64,000 nt of DNA. Origin: JAXLWB01 sp046328715. GTDB taxonomy: Bacteria > Chloroflexota > Anaerolineae > Caldilineales > Caldilineaceae. The notes beneath the pieces were generated by a model, which was not told the DNA's origin, did not search any database, and saw nothing but the letters and a program-made list of their open reading frames with translations. Positions within the stretch are counted from its first letter, which is position 1. Each line of letters opens with the position of its first letter. Of the stretch, positions 34,440-42,552 are shown in pieces. The translations under genes and the position numbers were made by a program. The DNA lies in the NCBI GenBank assembly GCA_046328715.1, contig JAXLWB010000014.1, forward strand, positions 124,001 to 188,000. Reading direction: 5' to 3'.

Positions 34440-34468
34440 TTGCGTTTTCGCTTTCTCTCTGCTATACT
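34440..34468 (+). promoter_or_regulatory. Candidate promoter 2 upstream of the lipoprotein gene
   Basis: TTGCGT (34440-34445) and TATACT (34463-34468), 17-bp spacing. Confidence 0.45.
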
Positions 34469-34506
34469 CCTCAATATTCTTCTCACCCACAGATCGATTT
34501 TGACGT

Positions 34507-34535
34507 TTTACAAATGAAAAGCACTCTGTTACAAT
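34507..34535 (+). promoter_or_regulatory. Candidate promoter 3 upstream of the lipoprotein gene
   Basis: TTTACA (34507-34512) and TACAAT (34530-34535), 17-bp spacing. The transcript would begin about 95 bp before the lipoprotein ATG. Confidence 0.5.
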
Positions 34536-34637
34536 ACAGTTGCTTCTCATGAAGTTCGGAACCGTTTTGTGGTTTCTGTACTAGAATACATTTCGTCTTG
34601 AAAAATTCACATCAAAACAATTTTAAGGGAGGACAAC

Positions 34638-35186
34638 ATGCAATTCCGGAAGTTTTGGGCAGTTTTGATCGTAGGTGTGCTCCTGATGGCGACTCTAGGT
34701 GGCTGTGCCATGGGCTCGCAGGTGACGTGGCCAGATCGCGAATTGACCATCGATCTTGATACTGCCTTGGCAGCCCAAGATGCTGGCATGGCTGCATTGA
34801 TGGCAGGCAAGGTTGATTGGACCGAGAGTGAATTCAGCAGCTTCCTGACCTATCTGCTCCAACAGAACACGGGCGAAAATTTCCCAGTTGACACCATCCA
34901 AACCTGGTTTGAGCCGGATAACAAGGTCTTCATTCGCATCAACTTGAAGGAAGGCGTGTTGTTGGGTGGAAATTCCATTGACCTCGTTGGCTCCATTGGC
35001 GTTCAGGATCAACACCTTATGGTAACCCTGGACGAGGCTGGTGCTAATGGTATGTCTGCTGGCGGTTTGCTGCTCCAACCAATTGCTGACCAGATTAACG
35101 CTGTGTTGGCTGGCCCACAGTTTGGCGTCGCCGTTGATGTTACGACCGATACCGGCACGCTCTCTCTCGGCTTGGCTGGCATGTAA
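34638..35186 (+). CDS. Putative lipoprotein, function unknown
   Basis: A 182-aa exported protein. The signal peptide ends in the lipobox LGGC, with Cys23 as the predicted lipid attachment site. The mature part begins with polar WPDRELTID and contains alternating beta-strand-like segments (KVFIRINLKEGVLLGG, DLVGSIGVQDQHLMVTL), ending without a second membrane helix, so it would sit on the outer face of the membrane. GGGAGG precedes the ATG by 8 bp. It is a single-gene unit with several candidate promoters and its own terminator. I do not recognise the family. Confidence 0.75.
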   Translation: MQFRKFWAVLIVGVLLMATLGGCAMGSQVTWPDRELTIDLDTALAAQDAGMAALMAGKVDWTESEFSSFLTYLLQQNTGENFPVDTIQTWFEPDNKVFIRINLKEGVLLGGNSIDLVGSIGVQDQHLMVTLDEAGANGMSAGGLLLQPIADQINAVLAGPQFGVAVDVTTDTGTLSLGLAGM

Positions 35187-35208
35187 ATCTCAGATTGTAC
35201 TTATGTTT

Positions 35209-35245
35209 AAAAAGCAGTCCAGTACAAGCTGGGCTGCTTTTTTTG
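35209..35245 (+). terminator. Rho-independent terminator of the lipoprotein gene
   Basis: AAAGCAGTCCAG (35211-35222) pairs with CTGGGCTGCTTT (35229-35240) with one G-U wobble and a 6-nt loop, followed by a seven-T run. It isolates the lipoprotein gene from the ribosomal cluster. Confidence 0.92.
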
Positions 35246-35360
35246 TCCTGTATAAGTGCCTGCGCGTCACGGCAAAGGGCAAAAATTGCAGGGGAAGCAA
35301 GACGATTCGCCTGTATTGCTAGACAATTTCGTATTTCAAAAGAAAATAGATAATCTAAAT

Positions 35361-35390
35361 TTGACCGATTCTTCTTTTCTGTGCTACACT
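35361..35390 (+). promoter_or_regulatory. Promoter of the str operon (rpsL-rpsG-fusA-tuf)
   Basis: TTGACC (35361-35366) and an extended -10 TGCTACACT with TACACT at 35385-35390, spacing 18 bp. The leader to rpsL is about 180 nt. Confidence 0.6.
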
Positions 35391-35452
35391 CACCGTTCGT
35401 GGCAAAATGGCTTGAATGCTAGAAAACGAATCGGTAGAAATTCACTGAACAG

Positions 35453-35511
35453 AACCTTTGCGGCTGTAACTTTAAAGGTAAAATTTACCTGTATTGCTGC
35501 AAATAAAGGTT
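35453..35511 (+). promoter_or_regulatory. Structured leader of rpsL
   Basis: AACCTTT (35453-35459) pairs with AAAGGTT (35505-35511) and GCGGC (35460-35464) with GCTGC (35496-35500). Between them AGGTAAAATTTACCT is a smaller palindrome. A regulatory role in str-operon control is inferred from position. The rest of the 390-bp gap 35187-35576 holds the terminator and promoter described above. Confidence 0.5.
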
Positions 35512-35576
35512 TAACTTATAGAAACATTTTGGTTAAAGAGTTGTAATCGCTTGTTGTAAATGAATGGAGGACTCTG

Positions 35577-36032
35577 TTGCCGACAATTAATCAGTTGGTC
35601 CGCAAGGGCCGCACTAGCCTCTCGACAAAGGAAAAAGCACCAGCACTTCGTTTCACAAAGAATACGTTGACTGGACGCAATCGACGTATGCGAAAAGGCA
35701 ATCCGCAAAAGCGTGGTGTTTGTACGGTGGTTCGTACAACAACCCCCAAGAAGCCAAACTCTGCGCTACGCAAAATCGCCCGCGTGCGCTTGACGAACGG
35801 AATTGAAGTTACAGCCTATATTCCAGGTGAAGGTCACAATCTGCAAGAACATAGTGTCGTGCTTGTGCGTGGCGGCCGTGTGAAGGATCTCCCTGGCGTA
35901 CGCTATCATATCGTGCGTGGCGCACTCGACAGCACGGGTGTCGACAAACGAATGCGCGGACGTAGCAAGTATGGTACAAAGCGACCAAAGGCTGGCGCAG
36001 CAGGTAAGGCACCACAAAAGAAGGGTAAATAA
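35577..36032 (+). CDS. rpsL: Small ribosomal subunit protein uS12
   Basis: S12 lies at the decoding centre of the 30S subunit and is the site of streptomycin-resistance mutations. The 151-aa product begins MPTINQLVRKGR and has RTTTPKKPNSALRK with the decoding lysine, and PGVRYHIVRGALD, with no resistance change obvious. Between PAL and PQKRG there are 18 residues, where E. coli has three, so an insertion of about 15 mostly basic residues is present. The start codon is TTG with GGAGG six bases upstream. First gene of the str operon. Confidence 0.97.
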   Translation: MPTINQLVRKGRTSLSTKEKAPALRFTKNTLTGRNRRMRKGNPQKRGVCTVVRTTTPKKPNSALRKIARVRLTNGIEVTAYIPGEGHNLQEHSVVLVRGGRVKDLPGVRYHIVRGALDSTGVDKRMRGRSKYGTKRPKAGAAGKAPQKKGK

Positions 36033-36046
36033 TCGGGGATTGAGCT

Positions 36047-36514
36047 ATGCGTAGAAATCGAGCAACAGGGCGCAAAGTCCTGGCAGACCCACGCTATAAC
36101 AGTGAGATTGTATCTCGTCTGGTGAACACTGCGATGGAACGAGGCAAAAAGAGCCTTGCCTCACGAATTGTGTATGATGCCTTCAAAACCGTAGAAGAGC
36201 GCACGAAGCGGCCTGCTATGGAAGTGTTGGAGGAGGCTCTCAAGAATGCCACGCCATTAGTCGAAGTCAAGCCGCGACGCGTGGGCGGTGCTACCTATCA
36301 AATTCCGATGGAAATTGCAGGTCCTCGCCGTGTTGCGTTGGCAATGCGCTGGATGATCGACGCCGCTCGCAAGCGCAGTGGTCGTGATATGTCGCAGCGT
36401 CTGGCTGGCGAAATCATGGATGCTGCCCGCAATGAAGGTGCAAGCGTCAAGAAGCGTGAGGACACGCACAGAATGGCTGAGGCCAATCAAGCTTTTGCCC
36501 ATTTTCGCTACTAA
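36047..36514 (+). CDS. rpsG: Small ribosomal subunit protein uS7
   Basis: S7 nucleates the 30S head by binding the 3' domain of 16S rRNA and contacts tRNA at the exit site; in many bacteria it also represses its own operon. The 155-aa product shows RRNRATGRKVLADPRYNSEI at the N-terminus, the KPRRVGGATYQIPMEI core and REDTHRMAEANQAFAHFR at the C-terminus. Length is standard. It starts 14 bp after rpsL and is followed by a structured 242-bp spacer before fusA. Confidence 0.97.
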   Translation: MRRNRATGRKVLADPRYNSEIVSRLVNTAMERGKKSLASRIVYDAFKTVEERTKRPAMEVLEEALKNATPLVEVKPRRVGGATYQIPMEIAGPRRVALAMRWMIDAARKRSGRDMSQRLAGEIMDAARNEGASVKKREDTHRMAEANQAFAHFRY

Positions 36515-36603
36515 AAGTTGCAATCGAGAGATGAATCCTACCTCTGATGGCTTTTGTCACAGAGAGGGCGCATGATTGGGTTGTTTTTAGTAGGTCCTTT
36601 TTT

Positions 36604-36632
36604 ATACTGCGGTTGCTTTGAAATCAGAGTAT
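36604..36632 (+). repeat. CGGTTGC/hairpin element, copy A (rpsG-fusA spacer, minimal)
   Basis: ATACT (36604-36608), GCGGTTGC, an 8-nt TTTGAAAT, CAGAG and AGTAT (36628-36632). The outer ATACT/AGTAT stem is complete but the apical stem is missing. Confidence 0.6.
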
Positions 36633-36642
36633 TGTAATGATA

Positions 36643-36669
36643 GCGGCATCTGTGGCAAGCAGACGCCGC
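36643..36669 (+). promoter_or_regulatory. Hairpin in the fusA leader
   Basis: GCGGC (36643-36647) pairs with GCCGC (36665-36669) and TCTG with CAGA inside, around a 7-nt loop. ATTCTTTT follows, giving a weak terminator look. It is 88 nt before the fusA start. Confidence 0.45.
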
Positions 36670-36756
36670 ATTCTTTTGTTCAAGACAGATATTTCGGTAT
36701 CACGTTTTCAGACGGAACTACTTACTGAATATGCGTCGAAAGAAAATGGATATTGT

Positions 36757-38850
36757 ATGAGCATCGACTTTCCTATTGAAAAAACACGTAACATTGGCAT
36801 CATCGCTCATATTGATGCTGGGAAGACAACCACAAGTGAACGTATTCTTTTCTATTCTGGACGCATCCATCGCATGGGTGAAGTTCACGATGGTACAGCA
36901 GTAACGGACTGGATGGTGCAAGAACGTGAGCGAGGTATCACCATCACAGCGGCTGCAATTACAACTACCTGGAAGGATACCCGCACTGGCGAAGAGTGTC
37001 AGATCAATATCATTGATACTCCAGGTCATATTGACTTTACTGCTGAAGTACAGCGCAGTATGCGCGTGCTCGATGGTGGCGTTGTCGTTTTTGATGCGGT
37101 TGCTGGTGTAGAACCTCAATCAGAAACTGTTTGGCGCCAAGCCGACCGTTACAACGTGCCGCGCATCTGCTTTGTCAACAAAATGGACCGCATTGGTGCC
37201 AATTTTGAACGAACCGTTCAAATGATCATTGACCGATTGGGCGCGAAGCCATTGCCAATTCAGTTGCCCCTCGGTAAAGAGGACAACTTCCGTGGCATCA
37301 TCGATCTCTTTACGATGAAGGCCCAGATCTACTCAGATCAACTGGGTGCAAGCCCAACCGAGGCAGAAATTCCGGCTGAATTGCGTGATGCCGCTCAACT
37401 GGCACATGAGTACATGGTCGAGAAGATCGCAGAAACCGACGATGAACTGACACTCAAGTTCCTGGATGGTGAAGAGATCAGCGTCGAGGAACTGCGTGCT
37501 GCACTGCGCAAAGCAACGATTACCGGCAAGGTTGTGCCAGTACTCTGTGGTAGCGCCCTGCGCAACAAGGGTGTCCAACCCATGCTGAATGCCGTGATTC
37601 GTTACCTGCCGAGTCCAGTGGATGTTGCCAACGTGCGTGGCACCAATCCCGACACAGGCGAGCAAGATACCCGCCCCTCCGATCCGAATGCACCTGTTGC
37701 GGCCTTGGTCTTCAAGATCATGACTGATCCATTCATCGGTCGTTTGGCCTTTGTGCGCGTCTATTCAGGCAAACTGACTGCTGGCGCAACAGTTTTCAAC
37801 ATGAACCGCCAACGCCGTGAACGCATCGGTCGTTTGGTGCAGATGTATGCCGACAAACGCGAAGAGATCAAGGAATGCGACGCCGGAGACATTGCCGCTA
37901 TTGTTGGTTTGAAGGATACGCTGACGGGTGAAACGCTGTGCGATCCCGAACATCCCATTATCTTGGAAAAGATCGAGTTCCCCGAACCCGTCATCAAGAT
38001 GGCAGTGGAGCCTAAGTCGAAGGCCGATCAAGATAAGTTGACGGATGCCCTGCTCAAACTTGCCGAAGAAGATCCGACCTTCCGTGTCCATTATGATGAG
38101 CAGACTGGCCAGACGGTGATTTCCGGCATGGGCGAGCTGCACTTGGATATTATTGTGGACCGCGTCAAGCGAGAATTTCGCGTACTCTGTAATGTCGGTG
38201 CGCCGCAAGTGGCCTATCGCGAGACGATTACAAAATCGATCAAGATCGAAGGGAAATTTGTACGCCAGAGTGGTGGTCGCGGTCAATATGGCCATGTCTG
38301 GTTGGAGATGTCACCGAATGAGCCTGGCAAAGGTTTCGTTTTTGAAAACAACATTGTTGGCGGTGTGATCCCCAAAGAGTACATTCCGGCTGTTCAAAAG
38401 GGCATCGTGGAAGCGATGGAAAGCGGTGTATTAGCCGGTTTCCCAGTAGTGGATGTCAAGGTTGGATTGATTGACGGTAGCTACCACGATGTTGACTCAA
38501 GCGAAATGGCCTTCAAGATCGCTGGTAGCATGGCTTTCAAAGACGGGTGCCAGAAAGCCGGCCCTGTTCTCTTAGAGCCAATCATGAAGGTTGAATCGGT
38601 CGTTCCCGATGAATACGTGGGCGATACTGTGGGTGATTTTTCCAGCCGACGTGGCAATATCGAAGGAATGGAATCGCGCTCTGGTGGTGTTACCGCTGTA
38701 ACGGGACGAGTTCCGCTGAGCGAAATGTTTGGCTATGCCACATCCTTACGCTCAATGACAAGTGGACGCGGCAATTTCACGATGGAATTTGATCGCTATG
38801 CACAAGTGAGTCAATCCATTGCTGAGAAAGTTTTGAAGGGAATTTCGTAA
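36757..38850 (+). CDS. fusA: Elongation factor G
   Basis: EF-G is the GTPase that drives ribosomal translocation and, with RRF, recycling. The 697-aa protein has G1 AHIDAGKTTTSER, G3 DTPGHIDF and G4 NKMDR, followed by domains II-V. Typical features include QSGGRGQYGHVWLEM (domain IV) and GYATSLRSMTSGRGNFTMEF (domain V). The open frame extends 40 codons upstream, but the family start is MSIDFPIEKTRNIGI at ATG 36757, giving the normal length. The ribosome-binding site is weak (GAAAG). Single copy here; a second EF-G elsewhere cannot be excluded. Confidence 0.97.
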   Translation: MSIDFPIEKTRNIGIIAHIDAGKTTTSERILFYSGRIHRMGEVHDGTAVTDWMVQERERGITITAAAITTTWKDTRTGEECQINIIDTPGHIDFTAEVQRSMRVLDGGVVVFDAVAGVEPQSETVWRQADRYNVPRICFVNKMDRIGANFERTVQMIIDRLGAKPLPIQLPLGKEDNFRGIIDLFTMKAQIYSDQLGASPTEAEIPAELRDAAQLAHEYMVEKIAETDDELTLKFLDGEEISVEELRAALRKATITGKVVPVLCGSALRNKGVQPMLNAVIRYLPSPVDVANVRGTNPDTGEQDTRPSDPNAPVAALVFKIMTDPFIGRLAFVRVYSGKLTAGATVFNMNRQRRERIGRLVQMYADKREEIKECDAGDIAAIVGLKDTLTGETLCDPEHPIILEKIEFPEPVIKMAVEPKSKADQDKLTDALLKLAEEDPTFRVHYDEQTGQTVISGMGELHLDIIVDRVKREFRVLCNVGAPQVAYRETITKSIKIEGKFVRQSGGRGQYGHVWLEMSPNEPGKGFVFENNIVGGVIPKEYIPAVQKGIVEAMESGVLAGFPVVDVKVGLIDGSYHDVDSSEMAFKIAGSMAFKDGCQKAGPVLLEPIMKVESVVPDEYVGDTVGDFSSRRGNIEGMESRSGGVTAVTGRVPLSEMFGYATSLRSMTSGRGNFTMEFDRYAQVSQSIAEKVLKGIS

Positions 38851-38867
38851 GCAACTGTGTAGGTTTT

Positions 38868-38945
38868 ACTGTGGCTGCAATGAGAACCGAAGTTTTGCTA
38901 TTCGAAGAATGTGCGGGAAACTTCAATTCTCATTCAGATCATAGT
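38868..38945 (+). repeat. CGGTTGC/hairpin element, copy B (fusA-tuf spacer)
   Basis: ACT-GTGGCTGC, then AATGAGAA...GAAGTTT pairing with AAACTTC...TTCTCATT (stem of about 15 bp with small bulges), then CAGATC and AGT. The conserved blocks differ at one or two bases from the consensus. Confidence 0.7.
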
Positions 38946-39183
38946 TTAGGGTAACAGGAACCTGATTTGTGAATGATATTGTTCGTTCAAATGCAACAAA
39001 CTGCATGCGAAATAAATAGTATCGTATTTTTCATGTAGTGAAATTTGCTACAAATATCACAAATCATGTAGACTTATATACTCGCGACTTAAATAACGCG
39101 GTTTGCTTAACCTACAGTCGTTGGTTTTGGACTGTAGGAGTGATCAGAGAGTGATATTTCTGCATCGTATATATGAGTTTTTC

Positions 39184-39214
39184 TTGCACCGCCGGTCTAT
39201 ACACGGCGGTGCAA
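39184..39214 (+). promoter_or_regulatory. GC-rich hairpin in tuf leader
   Basis: TTGCACCGCCG (39184-39194) and its exact complement (39204-39214) with a 9-nt loop. No T-run follows, so it is more likely a leader structure than a terminator. Confidence 0.6.
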
Positions 39215-39247
39215 TTATGCAGAAAACCATTATGAATTAGCAAAAGA

Positions 39248-39270
39248 TCCTATTTTTTGCATATAGGAGG
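39248..39270 (+). promoter_or_regulatory. Hairpin sequestering the tuf ribosome-binding site
   Basis: TCCTAT (39248-39253) can pair with ATAGGA (39263-39268), covering half of the AGGAGG Shine-Dalgarno (39265-39270), ten bases before the tuf ATG. This suggests translational control, by inference. Confidence 0.45.
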
Positions 39271-39279
39271 ATAGTTTTC

Positions 39280-40479
39280 ATGGCAAAGGAAGTATTTCAG
39301 CGAACCAAGCCGCATGTGAATGTCGGCACGATTGGACACATTGACCACGGGAAGACGTCGCTGACGGCAGCAATCACCAAGACGCTGGCGCTGAAGGGAT
39401 GGGCGGATTTCCGCGCATTCGATTCGATTGACAATGCGCCAGAAGAGCGCGCACGTGGTATCACGATTGCGATTTCGCACGTAGAATATCAGACTGAGAA
39501 GCGTCACTATGCACACGTGGACTGCCCGGGACATGCTGACTACATCAAGAACATGATCACGGGTGCGGCGCAGATGGACGGTGCGATTCTGGTGGTGGCT
39601 GCACCGGATGGACCGATGCCGCAGACCCGTGAACACATTCTGCTTGCTCGCCAGGTGGAAGTGCCAGCGATGGTGGTGTTTCTGAACAAGTGTGACATGA
39701 TGGACGATCCCGAGTTGTTGGAACTGGTGGAGATGGAGATGCGCGAGTTGTTGAGCAGCTACAACTTCCCTGGTGACGACATTCCCTTCGTCCGTGGCAG
39801 TGCGTTGAAGGTGTTGGAGTCGAGCAGCAAGGACCCGAATGCGCCAGAGTATGCCTGTATCTGGGAACTGATGCGCACGGTTGATGAGTACATCCCGACC
39901 CCGGTGCGCGACACCGAGAAGCCATTCCTGATGCCGATCGAAGATGTTTTCAGCATCAAAGGCCGTGGCACAGTGGTGACGGGTCGTATCGAGCGCGGGA
40001 TCGTCAAGGTCATGGAAGAAGTCGAGATTGTGGGCTTGGGTGACACCCGCCGCACCACAGTAACCGGCGTCGAAATGTTCCGCAAGCTGCTCGACCAGGG
40101 CATGGCAGGTGACAATGTCGGTCTGTTGCTGCGCGGTATTCAGCGCGAAGATGTCGAGCGTGGCATGGTGTTGGCCAAGCCAGGCAGCATCACCCCGCAC
40201 ACCCACTTCCTGGCTGAGGTGTATGTGTTGAAGAAGGAAGAGGGTGGGCGTCACACGCCGTTCTTCAACGGCTATCGCCCACAGTTCTACATCCGCACGA
40301 TGGACATCACGGGCAGCATTCAAATGCCTGCTGGTGTGGAGATGGTGATGCCTGGTGACAATGTCAACATGGAAGTCGAGTTGATTTCGCCTGTTGCGTT
40401 GGAGTTGGGCAGTCGCTTTGCCATTCGTGAAGGTGGACGCACCGTCGGTGCTGGCGTCATTACCAAGATTATGAAGTAA
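39280..40479 (+). CDS. tuf: Elongation factor Tu
   Basis: EF-Tu delivers aminoacyl-tRNA to the ribosome as a GTP complex. The 399-aa protein has G1 GHIDHGKTS, G3 DCPGHADY, G4 NKCD and the effector region RGITIAISHVEY. Domains 2 and 3 are intact (RGTVVTGRIERG, GDNVGLLLRGIQREDVERGM, NVNMEVELI). The strong AGGAGG Shine-Dalgarno may be masked by an upstream hairpin. It ends the str operon; a 15-bp hairpin separates it from rpsJ. Many third codon positions are G or C, consistent with high expression; a second tuf copy elsewhere is possible. Confidence 0.98.
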   Translation: MAKEVFQRTKPHVNVGTIGHIDHGKTSLTAAITKTLALKGWADFRAFDSIDNAPEERARGITIAISHVEYQTEKRHYAHVDCPGHADYIKNMITGAAQMDGAILVVAAPDGPMPQTREHILLARQVEVPAMVVFLNKCDMMDDPELLELVEMEMRELLSSYNFPGDDIPFVRGSALKVLESSSKDPNAPEYACIWELMRTVDEYIPTPVRDTEKPFLMPIEDVFSIKGRGTVVTGRIERGIVKVMEEVEIVGLGDTRRTTVTGVEMFRKLLDQGMAGDNVGLLLRGIQREDVERGMVLAKPGSITPHTHFLAEVYVLKKEEGGRHTPFFNGYRPQFYIRTMDITGSIQMPAGVEMVMPGDNVNMEVELISPVALELGSRFAIREGGRTVGAGVITKIMK

Positions 40480-40485
40480 CCTAGA

Positions 40486-40527
40486 TTCGGGGTTTGAAGA
40501 ATCCTTCAGGGCTCTTCAAACCCCGAA
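40486..40527 (+). promoter_or_regulatory. 15-bp hairpin between tuf and rpsJ
   Basis: TTCGGGGTTTGAAGA (40486-40500) and its exact complement (40513-40527) around a 12-nt loop. There is no T-run, so read-through from tuf into the S10 genes is likely; the hairpin may be a processing or mRNA-stabilising site. Confidence 0.65.
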
Positions 40528-40551
40528 AGTGTGAGTAAAGAGAGTCACCTA

Positions 40552-40860
40552 ATGGCGAAGCAACGAATTCGGATCAAGCTAAAAGCCTATGACCACCGTG
40601 TACTTGATGCCTCAGTCCAGCAGATCGTGCTGGCGGCTGAGCAAACCGGTGCACAGGTTGTTGGTCCTGTACCGCTGCCGACACGGACGGAGAAGTTTAC
40701 GGTGATGCGTTCATCCTTCATTGACAAGGATAGTCGTGAACAGTTCGAAATCCGCACCCACAAGCGTCTGATCGACGTTGTGGATCCAGGCAGCAAGACG
40801 ATTGAAAATCTGACTCGGTTGAATTTGCCTGCCGGCGTCGATATTGAAATTAAGCTCTAA
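40552..40860 (+). CDS. rpsJ: Small ribosomal subunit protein uS10 (NusE)
   Basis: S10 is a 30S head protein and, as NusE, the partner of NusB in antitermination; nusB is also in this window. The 102-aa product has MAKQRIRIKLKAYDHRVLD, the PLPTRTEKFTVMRSSF loop and THKRLIDVVDP, all standard. A longer frame starts seven codons earlier, but MAKQRIRIKL at 40552 is the family start. First gene of the S10 group. A 229-bp spacer without a gene (40861-41089) follows before rplC and contains a CCAG/CTGG hairpin near 41050. Confidence 0.97.
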   Translation: MAKQRIRIKLKAYDHRVLDASVQQIVLAAEQTGAQVVGPVPLPTRTEKFTVMRSSFIDKDSREQFEIRTHKRLIDVVDPGSKTIENLTRLNLPAGVDIEIKL

Positions 40861-41089
40861 TCATTCTTTGTACAGATCACCTGCTGATTATGCAGCTATC
40901 ATCCGTACCTGTAGAATAGATAGAGCGAAGTGTTGATAATAAAAAACCGAATAAAGTCCAACGATAACCCCTGTCGAACGGTCAAAGATAGCCATTAACA
41001 TAGCGGTAATCAGCTTGACTGAGCGACGGTTTGGGGATGATGTGGATTCACCAGGTTTTTATCTGGCGCCGTCAGTCCCGGGAGGTCAT

Positions 41090-41728
41090 ATGCGAGGAAT
41101 TCTCGGCAAAAAAGTTGGCATGACTCAACTCTTCGATGCGAAGGGTGCAGTCGTGCCTGTAACGATTATTGAAGCTGGTCCCTGCTACATTACACAAGTC
41201 AAAACAACGGACAGCGATGGCTATAATGCCATTCAAATTGGTTTTGATGAGACGCAGGAACGCAAATTAAGCAAAGGTGAACGTGGCCATCTTAGTAAGG
41301 CCAGCGCACCGGTATTACGACATCTGCGTGAACTCCGCTACAACAATACCCCAACTCAGTCACTCGGTGAAGTGATTCGCTCCGACGTTTTTCAGGAAGG
41401 CGAACTGGTCGATGTGATTGCTACGTCCAAGGGTCGTGGATTTGCTGGTGGTGTGAAGCGATATGGCTTCGCCGGCGGTCCGAAAACACATGGTCAATCT
41501 GACCGACATCGCACCCCTGGCTCGCGTGGTTCTGGTACTACTCCCGGTCGAACTTTTAAGGGTACTCGTGGCCCTGGTCATTATGGTGATGCACAGGCTA
41601 CCGTGCAGAATCTAAAGGTCGCGCTGGTTGATCCAGAGCGAAATTTATTGGCTGTACGTGGCTCTGTTCCTGGCGCTGCGGGAAGTTTGGTATTGGTGCG
41701 TGAGGCTAGGAAAGGCGGGCAGAAGTAA
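41090..41728 (+). CDS. rplC: Large ribosomal subunit protein uL3
   Basis: L3 is one of the first proteins to bind 23S rRNA and reaches the peptidyl-transferase centre. The 212-aa product begins MRGILGKKVGMTQLFD with GGGAGG five bases upstream, which decides this start over an in-frame ATG 25 codons earlier. The central loop has the conserved GFAGGVKRYGFAGGPKTHGQ and PGRTFKGTRGPGHYG. Second gene of the S10 group. Confidence 0.97.
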   Translation: MRGILGKKVGMTQLFDAKGAVVPVTIIEAGPCYITQVKTTDSDGYNAIQIGFDETQERKLSKGERGHLSKASAPVLRHLRELRYNNTPTQSLGEVIRSDVFQEGELVDVIATSKGRGFAGGVKRYGFAGGPKTHGQSDRHRTPGSRGSGTTPGRTFKGTRGPGHYGDAQATVQNLKVALVDPERNLLAVRGSVPGAAGSLVLVREARKGGQK

Positions 41729-41793
41729 ATTGCAGAAAGCGAAGGAAGGGAATGGATAACGTTTCTCTTCCATGTCGAAGCTGCAATCAGAGC
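41729..41793 (+). repeat. Related structured spacer between rplC and rplD
   Basis: ATTGCAG (41729-41735) pairs with CTGCAAT (41781-41787), ATGGA with TCCAT inside, and CAGAGC follows directly (41788-41793). It resembles the 3' part of the CGGTTGC elements but lacks the 5' block, so membership is doubtful. Confidence 0.4.
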
Positions 41794-41825
41794 TGCAAGA
41801 CCTTGTTTGCAAGGAGTAGAATCGT

Positions 41826-42539
41826 ATGCAATTACCTGTAAAGAATATGACTGGGCAAGAAGTAGGGGTGGTTGAATTGAACGATGCCGTTTTTGCGGCA
41901 CCTGTCAATAGCTCCTTGATGCACCAGGCGTTGGTACGACAACTGGCAAATGCCCGCCAAGGCACGCACAAAACCAAAGAGCGTGGAGAAGTCGAAGGCG
42001 GTGGGAAGAAACCCTGGCGCCAAAAGGGAACCGGTCGAGCACGTCAAGGTTCAACCCGGGCTCCTAATTTTATCGGCGGCGGCACTGTATTCGGCCCTAA
42101 ACCGCACAAGTACACCCAATCTCTGCCCAAGAAAATGCACCGTGCTGCATTGCGCAGTGCACTTTCCGTCAAAGCAGACGCGGGGCAGATTGTGGTGGTC
42201 GACTCTGTGGCCAGTGATGAATATAAGACCAAAGTTGTGACTGGCATGTTGAAGTCGTTGGGTCTGACCGATCAGCGAGTTCTGATGGTGCTGAATGAGA
42301 AGGTTGATACTGTATGGCGCAGTGCAGGCAATGTGCCATCTTTGACCACTTTACTCAGCGGCTACATCAATGTGCGTGATCTGTTGGGACACGATGTTGT
42401 CCTCTTGTCCAGCGATGCGGTCATGCAGATTGAGCAATGGCTAGCCGACGACTATGCAGTGGCGGCGGCAGGCGAAGTTACTGAAGCTGATCCGGCAGAA
42501 TCTACTGATGAGCTGGAAAGCGATCAGGCAGAACAATAG
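41826..42539 (+). CDS. rplD: Large ribosomal subunit protein uL4
   Basis: L4 lines the peptide exit tunnel and, in E. coli, represses the S10 operon. The 237-aa product has the tunnel loop (GTHKTKERGEVEGGGKKPWR, then GTGRARQGSTRAPNF) and the C-terminal fold ending near LADDYAVAAA. The last 25 or so residues are an acidic Ala/Glu/Asp tail not found in E. coli L4 (201 aa). Ribosome-binding site AAGGAG precedes ATG 41826. Confidence 0.97.
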   Translation: MQLPVKNMTGQEVGVVELNDAVFAAPVNSSLMHQALVRQLANARQGTHKTKERGEVEGGGKKPWRQKGTGRARQGSTRAPNFIGGGTVFGPKPHKYTQSLPKKMHRAALRSALSVKADAGQIVVVDSVASDEYKTKVVTGMLKSLGLTDQRVLMVLNEKVDTVWRSAGNVPSLTTLLSGYINVRDLLGHDVVLLSSDAVMQIEQWLADDYAVAAAGEVTEADPAESTDELESDQAEQ

Positions 42540-42552
42540 GCGGAGGGTACAG

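Larger units (their letters stand above)
38851..39279 (+). other. fusA-tuf intergenic region with several RNA hairpins
   Basis: 429 bp without a gene. It contains repeat copy B (38868-38945), hairpins at 39111-39138 (9-bp CCTACAGTC stem) and 39184-39214 (11-bp TTGCACCGCCG stem), and a hairpin over the tuf ribosome-binding site. TTGCTA (39045-39050) and TAGACT (39069-39074), 18 bp apart, are a possible tuf promoter. I checked for tRNA genes, often found near tuf, and saw none. Confidence 0.6.

Noticed and set aside
36637..36756. 40-codon upstream extension of fusA
   Set aside because: Residues do not match EF-G; the family start and length fit ATG 36757.
39184..39214. Possible tRNA arm near tuf
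   Set aside because: A simple GC-rich hairpin with no cloverleaf, T-loop or anticodon arm around it.
39250..40323. Long minus-strand open frame opposite tuf (357 codons)
   Set aside because: It mirrors the strong codon bias of tuf, is rich in His and Gln, has no ribosome-binding site and resembles no family.
41015..41089. 25-codon upstream extension of rplC
   Set aside because: GGGAGG five bases before ATG 41090 and the standard MRGILGKKVGMTQ start decide against it.
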